Assembly: GCA_903892335.1 (NCBI GenBank)
Contig: CAITID010000163.1
Location: forward strand, 1 to 35,728
From: an uncultured Actinomycetes bacterium
GTDB taxonomy: Bacteria > Actinomycetota > Actinomycetes > Nanopelagicales > Nanopelagicaceae
Length of the DNA: 35,728 bases
Reading direction: 5' to 3'
Part shown: piece after piece, positions 8,066-16,065 of the stretch
How the letters are laid out: each line of letters opens with the position of its first letter
How positions within the stretch are numbered: the stretch's first letter is position 1
Notes under the pieces: generated by a model
The model's input: only the letters and a program-made list of their open reading frames with translations
The model's database searches: none
Told to the model about the DNA's origin: nothing
Translations under genes and position numbers: made by a program

Positions 8066-8467
8066 TTACAGACGATTAATGGCTGCAATCACCTGATCGC
8101 GCTTAGGGGCACCGACCGCTCTGGCAATCTCATAGCCTTTGGCATCAATAAAGATAGTTGTGGGTGTGGATTTAATATTTAATTTGCGAACTAACTGCAG
8201 ATTTGATTCGGCATCAATTTCAACATACTTAACATCATCACGCTTTGCTACAACATCTGCGATTAAAACCTTAGCTGCCCTGCAGGCGGAGCAAAATGTG
8301 GTGGAGAATTGAACGAGTGTGGCTCGCTTACCAAAAGCGGTTCCGATCTCAGATTTAGTCAGTTGTAATCCTGGCCTGACTTTTACTCGCCCCTGCGTGG
8401 CTCTGATTCGAAAGCCAATGCCAGTTGCCAGGGCAAGCAACATAAGGAGTAGCAGCGGGGAATTCAT
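8066..8467 (-). CDS. Membrane-anchored thioredoxin-like protein
   Basis: 133 aa. An N-terminal hydrophobic helix ([19 protein letters not shown]) is followed by a thioredoxin fold with the active site [12 protein letters not shown] (CSAC, where classical thioredoxins have CGPC) and a cis-proline region [10 protein letters not shown]. It is probably a membrane-tethered thiol oxidoreductase. It lies between DUF4395 and the divergent glnR, equivalent to Rv0816c (ThiX) beside glnR in M. tuberculosis. Only 21 bp separate its start from the glnR start. Confidence 0.85.
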   Translation of the reverse strand: MNSPLLLLMLLALATGIGFRIRATQGRVKVRPGLQLTKSEIGTAFGKRATLVQFSTTFCSACRAAKVLIADVVAKRDDVKYVEIDAESNLQLVRKLNIKSTPTTIFIDAKGYEIARAVGAPKRDQVIAAINRL

Positions 8468-8488
8468 AGGGGGTATTCTTGCATTCTT
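8468..8488. promoter_or_regulatory. 21-bp divergent start-to-start spacer, thioredoxin/glnR
   Basis: The two divergent start codons are 21 bp apart and no Shine-Dalgarno is visible for either gene. A TATTCT hexamer about 11 nt before the glnR ATG could serve as a -10 for a leaderless transcript. The rest of each promoter would then lie in the opposing coding sequence. Confidence 0.35.
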
Positions 8489-9193
8489 ATGGCGAGAATT
8501 CTTCTTCTAACAAACACGATGGGCGCAAGCGCTGAGGTGTTACCTGCTCTTGCCTTATTGCAACATCAGGTAAAGATCTTGCCGGCCGAAGTATCAGTAT
8601 TGGTGGATGTGCCAGAGGTTGATTGTTTACTTGTAGATGCTCGTCGTGATCTACCAAATGCTAAATCCTTCACGAAATTAATATCAACAACTGGAGTTAG
8701 CTCACCAATTATTGTTATAACAACTGAGGGCGGACTGTCTGCAATTAATGCAGATTGGAATGTAGATGATGTAATTCTAGATACTGCAGGTCCGGCCGAA
8801 GTGGAAGCGCGAATTCGAATTGCACTTGGCAACTCTGCGGCACAACTACTCGCCACAAATCCAAACTCACAAGAGATTAGAAGTGGTGATGTAGTAATTG
8901 ATGAGCGCACCTACACCGCAAAATTAAAGGGCCGAGTATTGGATTTAACCTTTAAAGAGTTTGAATTACTTAAGTACTTAGCCCAGCACCCAGGACGAGT
9001 ATTTACCCGCTCGCAATTGCTGCAAGAGATCTGGGGCTATGACTACTTTGGTGGAACTAGAACGGTAGATGTTCATATTAGAAGGCTGCGCTCAAAGTTA
9101 GGCCCAGAGTTTGAAGCAATTATTGGCACCGTACGAAATGTTGGCTATCGCTTTGCCACATCAGATGACAACTCAACTGCAGATCTAAGTTAA
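8489..9193 (+). CDS. glnR: GlnR, orphan OmpR-type global nitrogen regulator
   Basis: 234 aa. The N-terminal atypical receiver has the GlnR-specific sequences [36 protein letters not shown] and [22 protein letters not shown]. It lacks the usual N-terminal acidic Mg-binding pair (LLLTNT where receivers have VDD). The C-terminal winged helix is classical ([45 protein letters not shown]). Actinobacterial GlnR activates or represses ammonium-assimilation genes without a partner kinase. Neither a histidine kinase nor amt/gln genes lie next to it. The mshD neighbour reproduces the mycobacterial glnR-mshD order. Confidence 0.92.
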   Translation: MARILLLTNTMGASAEVLPALALLQHQVKILPAEVSVLVDVPEVDCLLVDARRDLPNAKSFTKLISTTGVSSPIIVITTEGGLSAINADWNVDDVILDTAGPAEVEARIRIALGNSAAQLLATNPNSQEIRSGDVVIDERTYTAKLKGRVLDLTFKEFELLKYLAQHPGRVFTRSQLLQEIWGYDYFGGTRTVDVHIRRLRSKLGPEFEAIIGTVRNVGYRFATSDDNSTADLS

Positions 9194-9199
9194 CAAACT

Positions 9200-10105
9200 T
9201 TGCAACACCTAAACTCATTATCCAAATACCAAATTGATGGCGTAATCGCACTCATTGACATTGCCACCGCCCAAGATGGCACACCACCAATTTCTGAACA
9301 CATAATCTTGCACCTGCGCCATGGTGGGGATAAATCTGATTCACACTTAATCATGGAGCAAGAAAATCAAGTAATTGCTTACGCCCATATTGATGCCACC
9401 GATTTAGTTGCCGGCCCAAGTGTTGAATTAGTAGTTCATCCTGATCATCGCCAGAGCGGTTTGGGTAAGGAGTTGTTAAGTAAATCTAAAGAAATTTGTG
9501 GAGTAAAGATGCGCCTTTGGGCCCATGGTGATTTATCAGCGGCCCAAAAATTGGCGCAAGAAAGTGGCTTTGAACGAATTAGAACGGTAATTCAAATGCG
9601 CAAATCATTGGCTGATCTAGAGCCACTTAAACATGATTTTGCGATTAGAATATTCTTGCCAGGAATTGATGATCAGGAGTGGCTAGTTTTAAATAACCAA
9701 GTATTTAAAGATCATCCAGAACAAGGCGGCTGGAGTATTAAAGATCTGCAAACCAGGTTAGCTGAGTCTTGGTTTGACCCAGCAGGATTCTTTGTGGCTA
9801 CTGAAAAAGAAAAATTAATTGGATTTACTTGGACCAAGATCCACGGTGGTCACTCACATAAACATAAGGATCAAGCAGAACAACATGATCATGACCCAAT
9901 CGGTGAAATCTATATAACCGCAGTTGCCAGATCGGGCACCGGCCTTGGCAAGGTGTTAACACAAACGGCGCTCACTTACTTAAAGCGCAATGGCTTAACT
10001 ACAGCAATGCTTTATGTGGACTCAGATAATGAAGTAGCAGTTAATCTTTATAAATCACTTGGCTTTGCGCAATCTAGCCAAGATGTGATGTATCGAGTTC
10101 GCTAA
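9200..10105 (+). CDS. mshD: Mycothiol synthase MshD (tandem GNAT acetyltransferase)
   Basis: 301 aa, TTG start six bases after the glnR stop. There are two GNAT domains: N-terminal (~1-140, with VELVVHPDHRQSGLGKELL) and C-terminal (~150-301, with GEIYITAVARSGTGLGKVL and the AMLYVDSDNEVAVNLYKSLGF signature). MshD acetylates the cysteinyl amine of Cys-GlcN-Ins to give mycothiol, completing the pathway begun by mshA. The loop before the C-terminal domain is unusually His-rich (HGGHSHKHKDQAEQHDHD). The TAA overlaps the TAG of the convergent downstream gene. Confidence 0.88.
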   Translation: MQHLNSLSKYQIDGVIALIDIATAQDGTPPISEHIILHLRHGGDKSDSHLIMEQENQVIAYAHIDATDLVAGPSVELVVHPDHRQSGLGKELLSKSKEICGVKMRLWAHGDLSAAQKLAQESGFERIRTVIQMRKSLADLEPLKHDFAIRIFLPGIDDQEWLVLNNQVFKDHPEQGGWSIKDLQTRLAESWFDPAGFFVATEKEKLIGFTWTKIHGGHSHKHKDQAEQHDHDPIGEIYITAVARSGTGLGKVLTQTALTYLKRNGLTTAMLYVDSDNEVAVNLYKSLGFAQSSQDVMYRVR

Positions 10106-11013
10106 ATACTTACTGGTTTAACAACAGCGACCAACTCTGAATACGCCAGATCAATCTCTTTTGAAACCTGTGGGGTTAACTTATAGCCAACTGGCCCACG
10201 CTGATTCATATTTGTAAATACACCTTGCTTAAGGAGTAAATACTTCTCAATTGCCACATAGGCATCTAGTGTGGTTTGAAATGAGATCAATTTAGAAAGT
10301 GGTGCGTGGATTGCATGTGCTAGATCAAGATTTTTCTCATTTAATGATTTCCATAGTGCAACTAGCGCCCATGGCACCTCAGCTCCAGGCATTGTTCCAA
10401 CCACACCTAGTGGATGAGTATCAAGTAGATCAATACCACCTTGACCTTCAAATACCTTGGCCCGATTTTGACTTATTTTATTTAGTTCTTGTAGCCGCTC
10501 TTTAACCGGCTTTGCCTCTGGTTTAAATTGCACTCGCTCATTTCCATAAGTATCAATTAATTCAACATAGGTACTGAGCTCTATTGGTTTACCTAAGTAA
10601 TTACTGGCATCTTGCACAATTACTGGAATTGATACCGCCTCAATTATCTTTACATAGTAATTTTTAACCTCATCCGCTGTTGCAGCAAAAGCACTTGGTG
10701 GAGTTGCCATCAGTGCTGATGCACCATCTGATTGCGCATCCTTTGCTAACTTAACTGCAATTGCCGAACTTTCAGCGCCAACACTTACAACAAGTGGCAC
10801 TCTGCAATTTAAAAACTTAACCGCCGCCTTCCACTGCTCACGACGTTCTGCAGCACTAAAGCGCAACACCTCTGAAACCATGGCAAGTACTGCGCCATTG
10901 CTTCCACACTTGAGTAGCCACTCAATCTCTTTCTCAAATACCGCAAAGTCAATCTCATCATTATTATCAATTGGAGTCGATAAAACATTAAATACGCCGC
11001 TAAGTTTTTGCAC
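10102..11013 (-). CDS. DHDPS/N-acetylneuraminate lyase superfamily aldolase, substrate unknown
   Basis: 303 aa TIM-barrel class I aldolase family, GTG start. The fold is recognisable from the N-terminal GVFNVLSTPIDNNDEIDF, GSNGAVLAMVSEVLRFSAAERREQW and the Schiff-base lysine region VQFKPEAKPVKE. Where true DapA and NanA enzymes have YN-x-P, this protein has VQDASNYLGKP, so it is unlikely to be the lysine-pathway DapA. It more likely acts on a sugar acid or other keto acid. The monocistronic position gives no pathway clue, though a sugar kinase/epimerase operon lies upstream on the same strand. Confidence 0.75.
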   Translation of the reverse strand: MQKLSGVFNVLSTPIDNNDEIDFAVFEKEIEWLLKCGSNGAVLAMVSEVLRFSAAERREQWKAAVKFLNCRVPLVVSVGAESSAIAVKLAKDAQSDGASALMATPPSAFAATADEVKNYYVKIIEAVSIPVIVQDASNYLGKPIELSTYVELIDTYGNERVQFKPEAKPVKERLQELNKISQNRAKVFEGQGGIDLLDTHPLGVVGTMPGAEVPWALVALWKSLNEKNLDLAHAIHAPLSKLISFQTTLDAYVAIEKYLLLKQGVFTNMNQRGPVGYKLTPQVSKEIDLAYSELVAVVKPVSI

Positions 11014-11085
11014 AGCCCTAGTCTTTCCACATCAAAGGCAAAATGCAATTTTCAACTCAAACAATGTAAGTATTTTTCGACCGCT

Positions 11086-11126
11086 ACCCATGTAGCTCAA
11101 TGGATAGAGCAATTCCCTAACGAAGA
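11086..11126 (+). pseudogene. Degenerate tRNA remnant (5' half: D-arm and broken anticodon arm)
   Basis: The sequence acccatgTAGCTCAATGGATAGAGCaattccctaacgaagaac carries a canonical positions-8/9 TA and a perfect D-arm (GCTC-AATGGATA-GAGC). A region resembling a tRNA-Arg(ACG)-type anticodon arm follows. The anticodon stem cannot close (ATTCC against AGAAC), and no T-arm (GGTTCGAATCC) or matching acceptor strand follows before the next gene. It is read as a decayed tRNA, not a functional one. The listed ORF 11008..11190 (...HVAQWIEQFPNEE...) is a spurious translation through it. Confidence 0.5.
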
Positions 11127-11163
11127 ACGAGGTAATAATACGCCAATTAGGAATTACTTTAAG

Positions 11164-11931
11164 TTAATAATCCTCTTCAAAGGTGATTAGCATTTCAATG
11201 TAGGTATCTCCAACAATTCCTAGGTTTTGGCAATCAGGTGGCGCCGTTACTGGCTCCACACAAATACCATCCTCGTGCTCGGTGTAAACAGTCCAGTAAG
11301 GTGAATCAGATTCAATTGTTACACGCGCAGCCCCTGGCCAAATTATTTCAGTCAAACCAATTACATCTTTAAATGTGTCATCCCAAGGTTGCCCAGTTGG
11401 CTGAATTAACTCACCGGTTGGCAAATAATCAGCTCCACGTTTAAACATCTTCTGCGCAGCAAATGAAATTTCAGCCGAATCTCCACGACCAATATCGCGA
11501 GCAAACCATGGATGAAAGCCAAGTGAGAATGGAAGATCGCAATCTCCTGCTTCATAATCTAGTGACCAACGAATTGCATCATCTAAAATTTCAATTTGTT
11601 GTGTAACAGAGGCGCCGTCATAAGGTGCTGGAAACTCTAGTAACTGTCGTCCTTCACCTAAATCCTCCCAAGAGGAGAAAAATCCATAACCATGAATTGC
11701 ATGTGGTGGATCAAAAGTGGTTGGTAGTTGAACCTTGTTGCCAGATTTATCTTTAACAATGCCATTTTTAATTCGCCCCGCCCATGGCGCCATCGCATAC
11801 CAACCCCAACCACGAGGATCACCGGCAAAGGGGACTGCAAATTGCATATCTCGCCACTGCACAGATGCCAGGCGTGCACCTTGATCTAAATCAATCCCAA
11901 TTGATATTTGATCGCCATCAATGTTAAGCAT
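11164..11931 (-). CDS. Aldose 1-epimerase (galactose mutarotase-like) family protein
   Basis: 255 aa, mutarotase beta-sandwich. Conserved features are the N-terminal GARLASVQWRDMQFAVPF, the histidines in PPHAIHGYGFFSSW and SLGFHPWF, and the acidic residue in CVEPVTAPPD that serves as catalytic base in the family. Mutarotases interconvert alpha and beta anomers of aldoses; the sugar here is unknown. Its start overlaps the 3' end of the PfkB kinase gene by 8 bp, indicating a sugar-catabolic operon with the kinase and UPF0303 gene. No signal peptide, so cytosolic. Confidence 0.88.
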   Translation of the reverse strand: MLNIDGDQISIGIDLDQGARLASVQWRDMQFAVPFAGDPRGWGWYAMAPWAGRIKNGIVKDKSGNKVQLPTTFDPPHAIHGYGFFSSWEDLGEGRQLLEFPAPYDGASVTQQIEILDDAIRWSLDYEAGDCDLPFSLGFHPWFARDIGRGDSAEISFAAQKMFKRGADYLPTGELIQPTGQPWDDTFKDVIGLTEIIWPGAARVTIESDSPYWTVYTEHEDGICVEPVTAPPDCQNLGIVGDTYIEMLITFEEDY

Positions 11932-12838
11932 TAATCAACTCCAATTTAGATGGTGGCTTGGCGCCGCTGCGCGAGCAGGTAATCGCTGCAGCTTTAGCTG
12001 CGCGATCTAGTGTTGCCTTCAAATTATCACCATTTAAATTTGCTAATCCCTTTTCAATTATTGCCTCAACTAATACTGCACCTACTGTGTCTCCTGCGCC
12101 AACAGTATCGACAACATCAACTTTTACCGCACCAACTTCAACTTTGCCTTCACTAGTAAACCCAGTAATTCCATTTCCACCAAATGTGACGACAACTAGT
12201 GCAACCCCATCTAATAGCCAGCGATTTACAATTGAATCTATTGCCTGATCTGGATACAACCAATTTAAATCATCATCTGAAACCTTAACCGCAGATGAGA
12301 TCGCTACCCATTTTTCAACCGCTGCCACATATAGATCCCGATTATCCATAACCGCTGGCCTGATATTTGGATCAAATACAACTGGTGCAACCTCTGCCAC
12401 CTTTGATGCCCATTCATGCAAAACAGATGCTGCAGGCTCAATTGCAGTTACCAAAGTTCCAATGTGAAGTAGCGCAGGCTTTAACTCAAATGGATCAGGT
12501 AGCCATGAATGCGCGAAATCAAAAGTGGCTGTTTCATCAATTACAAACTCATATGTTGCACCGCCTGCAGGAGATAGTGAAACAATGGCTAAACATGTTG
12601 GCTTGTCAGAAAACTTAACATAATCCAGTAACACACCATCTTGCTGTAATTCTTTAAGTGCCATCTGGCCATATTGATCTGATGAGATGCCATCAATAAA
12701 TTGTGTTGTGATTCCTAATTTAGCTAGCGCCTTTGCTGTATTTGCCGGCCCACCACCAACAATTACTTTGCGCTCGGCGCCCTCTGGAATTAGATCTATT
12801 AATACCTCACCACAAACCCAAACCTGCCCAGTGATCAA
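11924..12838 (-). CDS. PfkB-family carbohydrate kinase (fructokinase-like)
   Basis: 304 aa ribokinase-like fold. The N-terminal substrate region is VWVCGEVLIDLIPEG followed by VGGGPANTAKALAKLG. The C-terminal PfkB signature DTVGAGDTVGAVLVEAI holds the catalytic Asp in GAGD. The VCGEVLIDLIP start is typical of fructokinases, but substrate specificity within PfkB cannot be decided from motifs. It overlaps UPF0303 (4 bp) upstream and the mutarotase (8 bp) downstream, so all three are translated together and probably feed one hexose into central metabolism. Confidence 0.88.
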   Translation of the reverse strand: MITGQVWVCGEVLIDLIPEGAERKVIVGGGPANTAKALAKLGITTQFIDGISSDQYGQMALKELQQDGVLLDYVKFSDKPTCLAIVSLSPAGGATYEFVIDETATFDFAHSWLPDPFELKPALLHIGTLVTAIEPAASVLHEWASKVAEVAPVVFDPNIRPAVMDNRDLYVAAVEKWVAISSAVKVSDDDLNWLYPDQAIDSIVNRWLLDGVALVVVTFGGNGITGFTSEGKVEVGAVKVDVVDTVGAGDTVGAVLVEAIIEKGLANLNGDNLKATLDRAAKAAAITCSRSGAKPPSKLELINA

Positions 12839-13320
12839 AGAACTTCACCCTTGCGTGCTAGAAATTCAGTCAGAATCTCAACACCTAATAAATGATCTTC
12901 CACCTGTGGAAGTCCAGAGACTAAAAGTATTCCCTTAAATCCTTCATCCTTAACAATTAATGGCAAGCCTCCACCATGAATTGCATGAGTCTCATCCTCA
13001 ACATTATTTTCTTTATGCCAGTCAATGCCTTGCTCTTCAGCCAAAACTCTTTCATAAATAGTTGCATGGTGTTTTAAATTAACCACCCTTGCCTTGCGGG
13101 CAATCCACCAATCATGTTCAGTTTTTGCGCCATCTAATGCGGCGTGAAAGATTGTCCAATCACCGATGCGCACCTCAAATGAAACTGGAAGTGCTCGCTC
13201 ACGTCCTATAGAAACAGCAATTAAACCAATCTCAATTGCATCATTATTTGTAAGCGAAGGCAGTACTAACGCCTCTTCCTCTTTTAATAAGCCAAAACTT
13301 GAGAAGCCACCTGTGGTCAT
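12835..13320 (-). CDS. UPF0303 / HbpS-like (DUF336-type) protein
   Basis: 161 aa, no signal peptide. Segments DWTIFHAALDGAKTEHDWWIARKARVV, HAIHGGGLPLIVKDEGFKGILLVSGLPQVEDHLLGVEIL match the small alpha/beta fold shared by UPF0303 proteins and the heme-binding HbpS/GlcG group. The VSGL-x-x-EDH motif near the C-terminus is typical. Its biochemical role is unclear. It is first in a coupled operon (ATGA overlap) with a PfkB kinase and a mutarotase, suggesting an accessory part in sugar use (inference). Confidence 0.78.
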   Translation of the reverse strand: MTTGGFSSFGLLKEEEALVLPSLTNNDAIEIGLIAVSIGRERALPVSFEVRIGDWTIFHAALDGAKTEHDWWIARKARVVNLKHHATIYERVLAEEQGIDWHKENNVEDETHAIHGGGLPLIVKDEGFKGILLVSGLPQVEDHLLGVEILTEFLARKGEVL

Positions 13321-13338
13321 AAGATGAACTTTACTGGC

Positions 13339-14124
13339 TTATAAAGTGAGGGCCGATATCGCAGGTCCAGCAATACTCCAGGAAGTATCGCTGTGGCGAT
13401 CAATTACAAATGCCCAGTAATGCGCAAATTCTTCCTTTTCAAACCAAATAGCACCATCTTTACCCGCCACCACAAGCGCTGTTGCTAGCGCCTCTGCCAT
13501 ACCACCATCTGGGCCAACCACAGTCGCACTAAGTGCACCGATTGCAATTAACCCAGTAAATGGATCTTTAATGTGTGAGCCTTTTTCACTTACTCCACTG
13601 GTTGCAATAGCGCCATCATGAAGCGGCACATCCTTAACCACCTCATCAAATTTTTCTGGATTTCGAATTTGAAGTGGCCATGGCCCGATAGCACCATCAT
13701 GTAATAATCCACCGCGCACTGAAATATCTCCAGCTGCATTTACTAAAGAGTTCTCAACGCCATGCTTTTTAAAAATCTGCCCACACTTATCTGCAGCCCA
13801 ACCCTTCACATATCCCGATGGATCAAAACCGCCTGCAACCTGCCAAGGATCAAATGCACCATCTGTTAAATCACGAGCAAGCAAACAGCTATCCCATACC
13901 TTTTTAACCAACGGATCAGCATCTGTAATTTCTAATCTGCCTGTGCGAAGTGCGCTTACTTGTGAATCATCTCGATAAGTTGAAAACAATCTATCTACCT
14001 GTAGTAAAAAACCTTCCGCATCCTTTGCGGCAAGAATCAATGTTTCTTCACTAACGACTTGTGATGAGAGCTCAATTAAAATTACTGTTCCCCAAGTTTG
14101 AACCTGATAGCTAAGTGAGCTCAA
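13339..14124 (-). CDS. apbE: FAD:protein FMN transferase ApbE
   Basis: 261 aa. Family motifs: LFSTYRDDSQVSALRTG, the binding region GYVKGWAADKCGQIFKKHG, NAAGDISVRGG, ATSGVSEKGSHIKDPFTG and the C-terminal ALATALVVAG. ApbE attaches FMN from FAD covalently to a Thr/Ser of target proteins. The gene directly upstream encodes an FMN_bind protein with a matching acceptor motif, an obvious substrate. No signal peptide or lipobox is present, so this ApbE should be cytosolic. It ends a three-gene operon with 3-bp and 9-bp spacings. Confidence 0.9.
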   Translation of the reverse strand: MSSLSYQVQTWGTVILIELSSQVVSEETLILAAKDAEGFLLQVDRLFSTYRDDSQVSALRTGRLEITDADPLVKKVWDSCLLARDLTDGAFDPWQVAGGFDPSGYVKGWAADKCGQIFKKHGVENSLVNAAGDISVRGGLLHDGAIGPWPLQIRNPEKFDEVVKDVPLHDGAIATSGVSEKGSHIKDPFTGLIAIGALSATVVGPDGGMAEALATALVVAGKDGAIWFEKEEFAHYWAFVIDRHSDTSWSIAGPAISALTL

Positions 14125-14127
14125 TGT

Positions 14128-14664
14128 TTATAAACCAGCTTTAGAAATCGCAGATTTTAATGACTCCCAATAAGCAATTGAGCTATAGGAAACACCTGAA
14201 ACAAATGCGAGTGAATTTGCACTCTTGGATTTAATTCCAGCAACAGTAATTTTCTGGCCTAAGACATAAGGATCTAAACGATCAAAAGCACGTTGGCCCC
14301 GGCTTACTGGTGACTGTTTTCCTTTAACTGCAGTTATAACTCCATCAACAAAAGTAACGCTAACGGTTACATCGCCCCAGTTACGACCACCCTCATTTGC
14401 ACCAAAAGTATCTCCCATGACTGTAACGGTGCCACTTGGCGCTTTAGTAGGCGCCGCAGTGGGCGCTACGGGCGTTGGCATTGGTGAAGTAGGTGTTTGC
14501 CCAGGTGCGGCAGTTTTTGTTGCCACAGGTGCGGCTGTCGGTGTTGGAGTTGTTGCTGCAGTAACACCACCTGAGTTATTGCCAAATTGTGGAGGAGTAA
14601 TCGCAAGGACACTACCTAAAGCGCCAACGGTGCCAGTAACAATTAATAAAGCACGTTTTTTCAT
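14128..14664 (-). CDS. Exported FMN-binding domain protein (covalent flavoprotein)
   Basis: 178 aa. An N-terminal basic/hydrophobic segment (MKKRALLIVTGTVGALGSVLAI) acts as signal peptide or anchor without a twin-arginine or lipobox Cys. A Pro/Thr/Ala-rich linker spans ~33-78, and an FMN_bind domain follows. The domain ends in SGVSYSSIAYWESLKSAISKAGL, corresponding to the SGA-S/T-x-S acceptor motif to which ApbE esterifies FMN (NqrC/RnfG type). It sits between the membrane flavocytochrome and ApbE genes and probably carries electrons on the outer face of the membrane. Its acceptor is unknown. Confidence 0.85.
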   Translation of the reverse strand: MKKRALLIVTGTVGALGSVLAITPPQFGNNSGGVTAATTPTPTAAPVATKTAAPGQTPTSPMPTPVAPTAAPTKAPSGTVTVMGDTFGANEGGRNWGDVTVSVTFVDGVITAVKGKQSPVSRGQRAFDRLDPYVLGQKITVAGIKSKSANSLAFVSGVSYSSIAYWESLKSAISKAGL

Positions 14665-14673
14665 TATCTCCTC

Positions 14674-16065
14674 TTACTCACCATGAAAGGCGAATGCTTC
14701 ATCATGAAACCTATTTTTAGTAACTCCACTTTCTTGTGCTGCGCTCCTGACCGCATTAACTAATGGCGCAGGCCCACAAATAAACACATCACAATCCTTA
14801 AATGCTGGCACTAACTTAGATATGTACTGAGCATCCATTGGATGTTTACTTCTTGGTCCTATTAGGTAGTGAACTCTGGCGCCACGCTTTCTAGCCAGGG
14901 CGTCAAGCTCTCTCCTTAAAACCAAATCCTCATCCCGTGATGCTCGATATAAAATATCAATCTCTTTAGTTGGATCAAACTCATCTAGTAACGCTCTAAT
15001 TGGCGTAATCCCAACACCGCCACCAACTAATAAAATATGTCCACGACTTGCCTTACTTGCCACAAATGTTCCATAAGGTCCCTCAAAAAACACCCGAGTT
15101 CCTGGTTTTAACCTTGCTAGCGCACTTGATGAATCACCAAGATTCTTCACCGTGACCCGCAGGTATTCATTAGTAGGAGCAGCAGATAGTGAGTATGGAT
15201 GGGAGATCCACCATTGCTGCTTAGCTAGAAACCTCCAGCCAAAAAATTGCCCACCTTGCGCCTTTAACTTATCTAGATTTCGCCCCTTCATAATTATTGA
15301 AATTACTCCAGGTCCTTCAATTACAACCTGCTCTACGCGCAGCCCATGACGCAGTGATCTGGCATTTGGAAGGACAAATCGCCACCACACTAAAACAAAT
15401 GCAACTGCCAAATACATCCCCTGCCAAAACAACTTATTTAGTGGATGATCAATAAACATCGAGCCAGTTAATATCTGGTGCATAAATGAGAGTGCCACAC
15501 CCAAATACGTATAAAGGTGAATCGTCCACCAGCTCTCATATGAGATCTTGGCTCTAACTTTTTTATATGAGGAGACTCCCGCTGCAATATAAAATAAAAA
15601 TCCAACTAACGCGGGCAGCATCCACGGAAAGTTAAGTACTAAATTCCACAACTCTTTAGCCATAGGAATCTGATCATTGCCAGCGTAACCAAGAGTCACA
15701 AAGAAAACATGAAAGGTAATTAAAAACAATGAGTAAGGACCTAGCTTTCTATGCCAGGTAACTAGGCGATCATGCCCAACAGATTTTTCAACCCAGGCAA
15801 TACGAGATACCAAAACCAAGCCAACTAAAGCTAGATATGTTCCAACTAGTGCGCATATGCGAGAGATGCTAGTAATGATTGGATAAACACCATCTAGATC
15901 ATTGGCAGTTAATGTCTCAATAAAAACTGCAATAGTTAAACCAAGGCCAACACCTAAAATCAAAGATGCGTAATCTGCTGGCTTTCGTTTTCCGATTATC
16001 ACTACCTGATCAAAGCCTAACTTCCTGAGAACTACTAGGGAATTACTTGTGCGCCCTACCTGCAT
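14674..16065 (-). CDS. Ferric-reductase-like transmembrane flavocytochrome
   Basis: About 463 aa from the ATG at 16065. The track starts 13 codons earlier, deep inside the upstream gene, and a GTG at 16002 is another option. About six membrane helices carry heme-ligand-type histidines (WHRKLGPYSLFLITFHVFF; WWTIHLYTYLGVALSFMHQIL). The cytosolic FNR-like domain has the FAD motif HPYSLSAAP and the NAD(P) motif LLVGGGVGITPIRALL and ends FICGPAPLV. It should pass electrons from NAD(P)H through FAD and heme across the membrane. Co-transcription with the FMN-binding protein and ApbE suggests a flavin-based extracytoplasmic electron route. Confidence 0.85.
   Translation of the reverse strand: MQVGRTSNSLVVLRKLGFDQVVIIGKRKPADYASLILGVGLGLTIAVFIETLTANDLDGVYPIITSISRICALVGTYLALVGLVLVSRIAWVEKSVGHDRLVTWHRKLGPYSLFLITFHVFFVTLGYAGNDQIPMAKELWNLVLNFPWMLPALVGFLFYIAAGVSSYKKVRAKISYESWWTIHLYTYLGVALSFMHQILTGSMFIDHPLNKLFWQGMYLAVAFVLVWWRFVLPNARSLRHGLRVEQVVIEGPGVISIIMKGRNLDKLKAQGGQFFGWRFLAKQQWWISHPYSLSAAPTNEYLRVTVKNLGDSSSALARLKPGTRVFFEGPYGTFVASKASRGHILLVGGGVGITPIRALLDEFDPTKEIDILYRASRDEDLVLRRELDALARKRGARVHYLIGPRSKHPMDAQYISKLVPAFKDCDVFICGPAPLVNAVRSAAQESGVTKNRFHDEAFAFHGE

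Noticed and set aside
11008-11190. 60-aa ORF containing THVAQWIEQFPNEE
   Set aside because: It is a translation through a tRNA-like D-arm; HVAQWIE-type peptides are a known artefact of tRNA genes.
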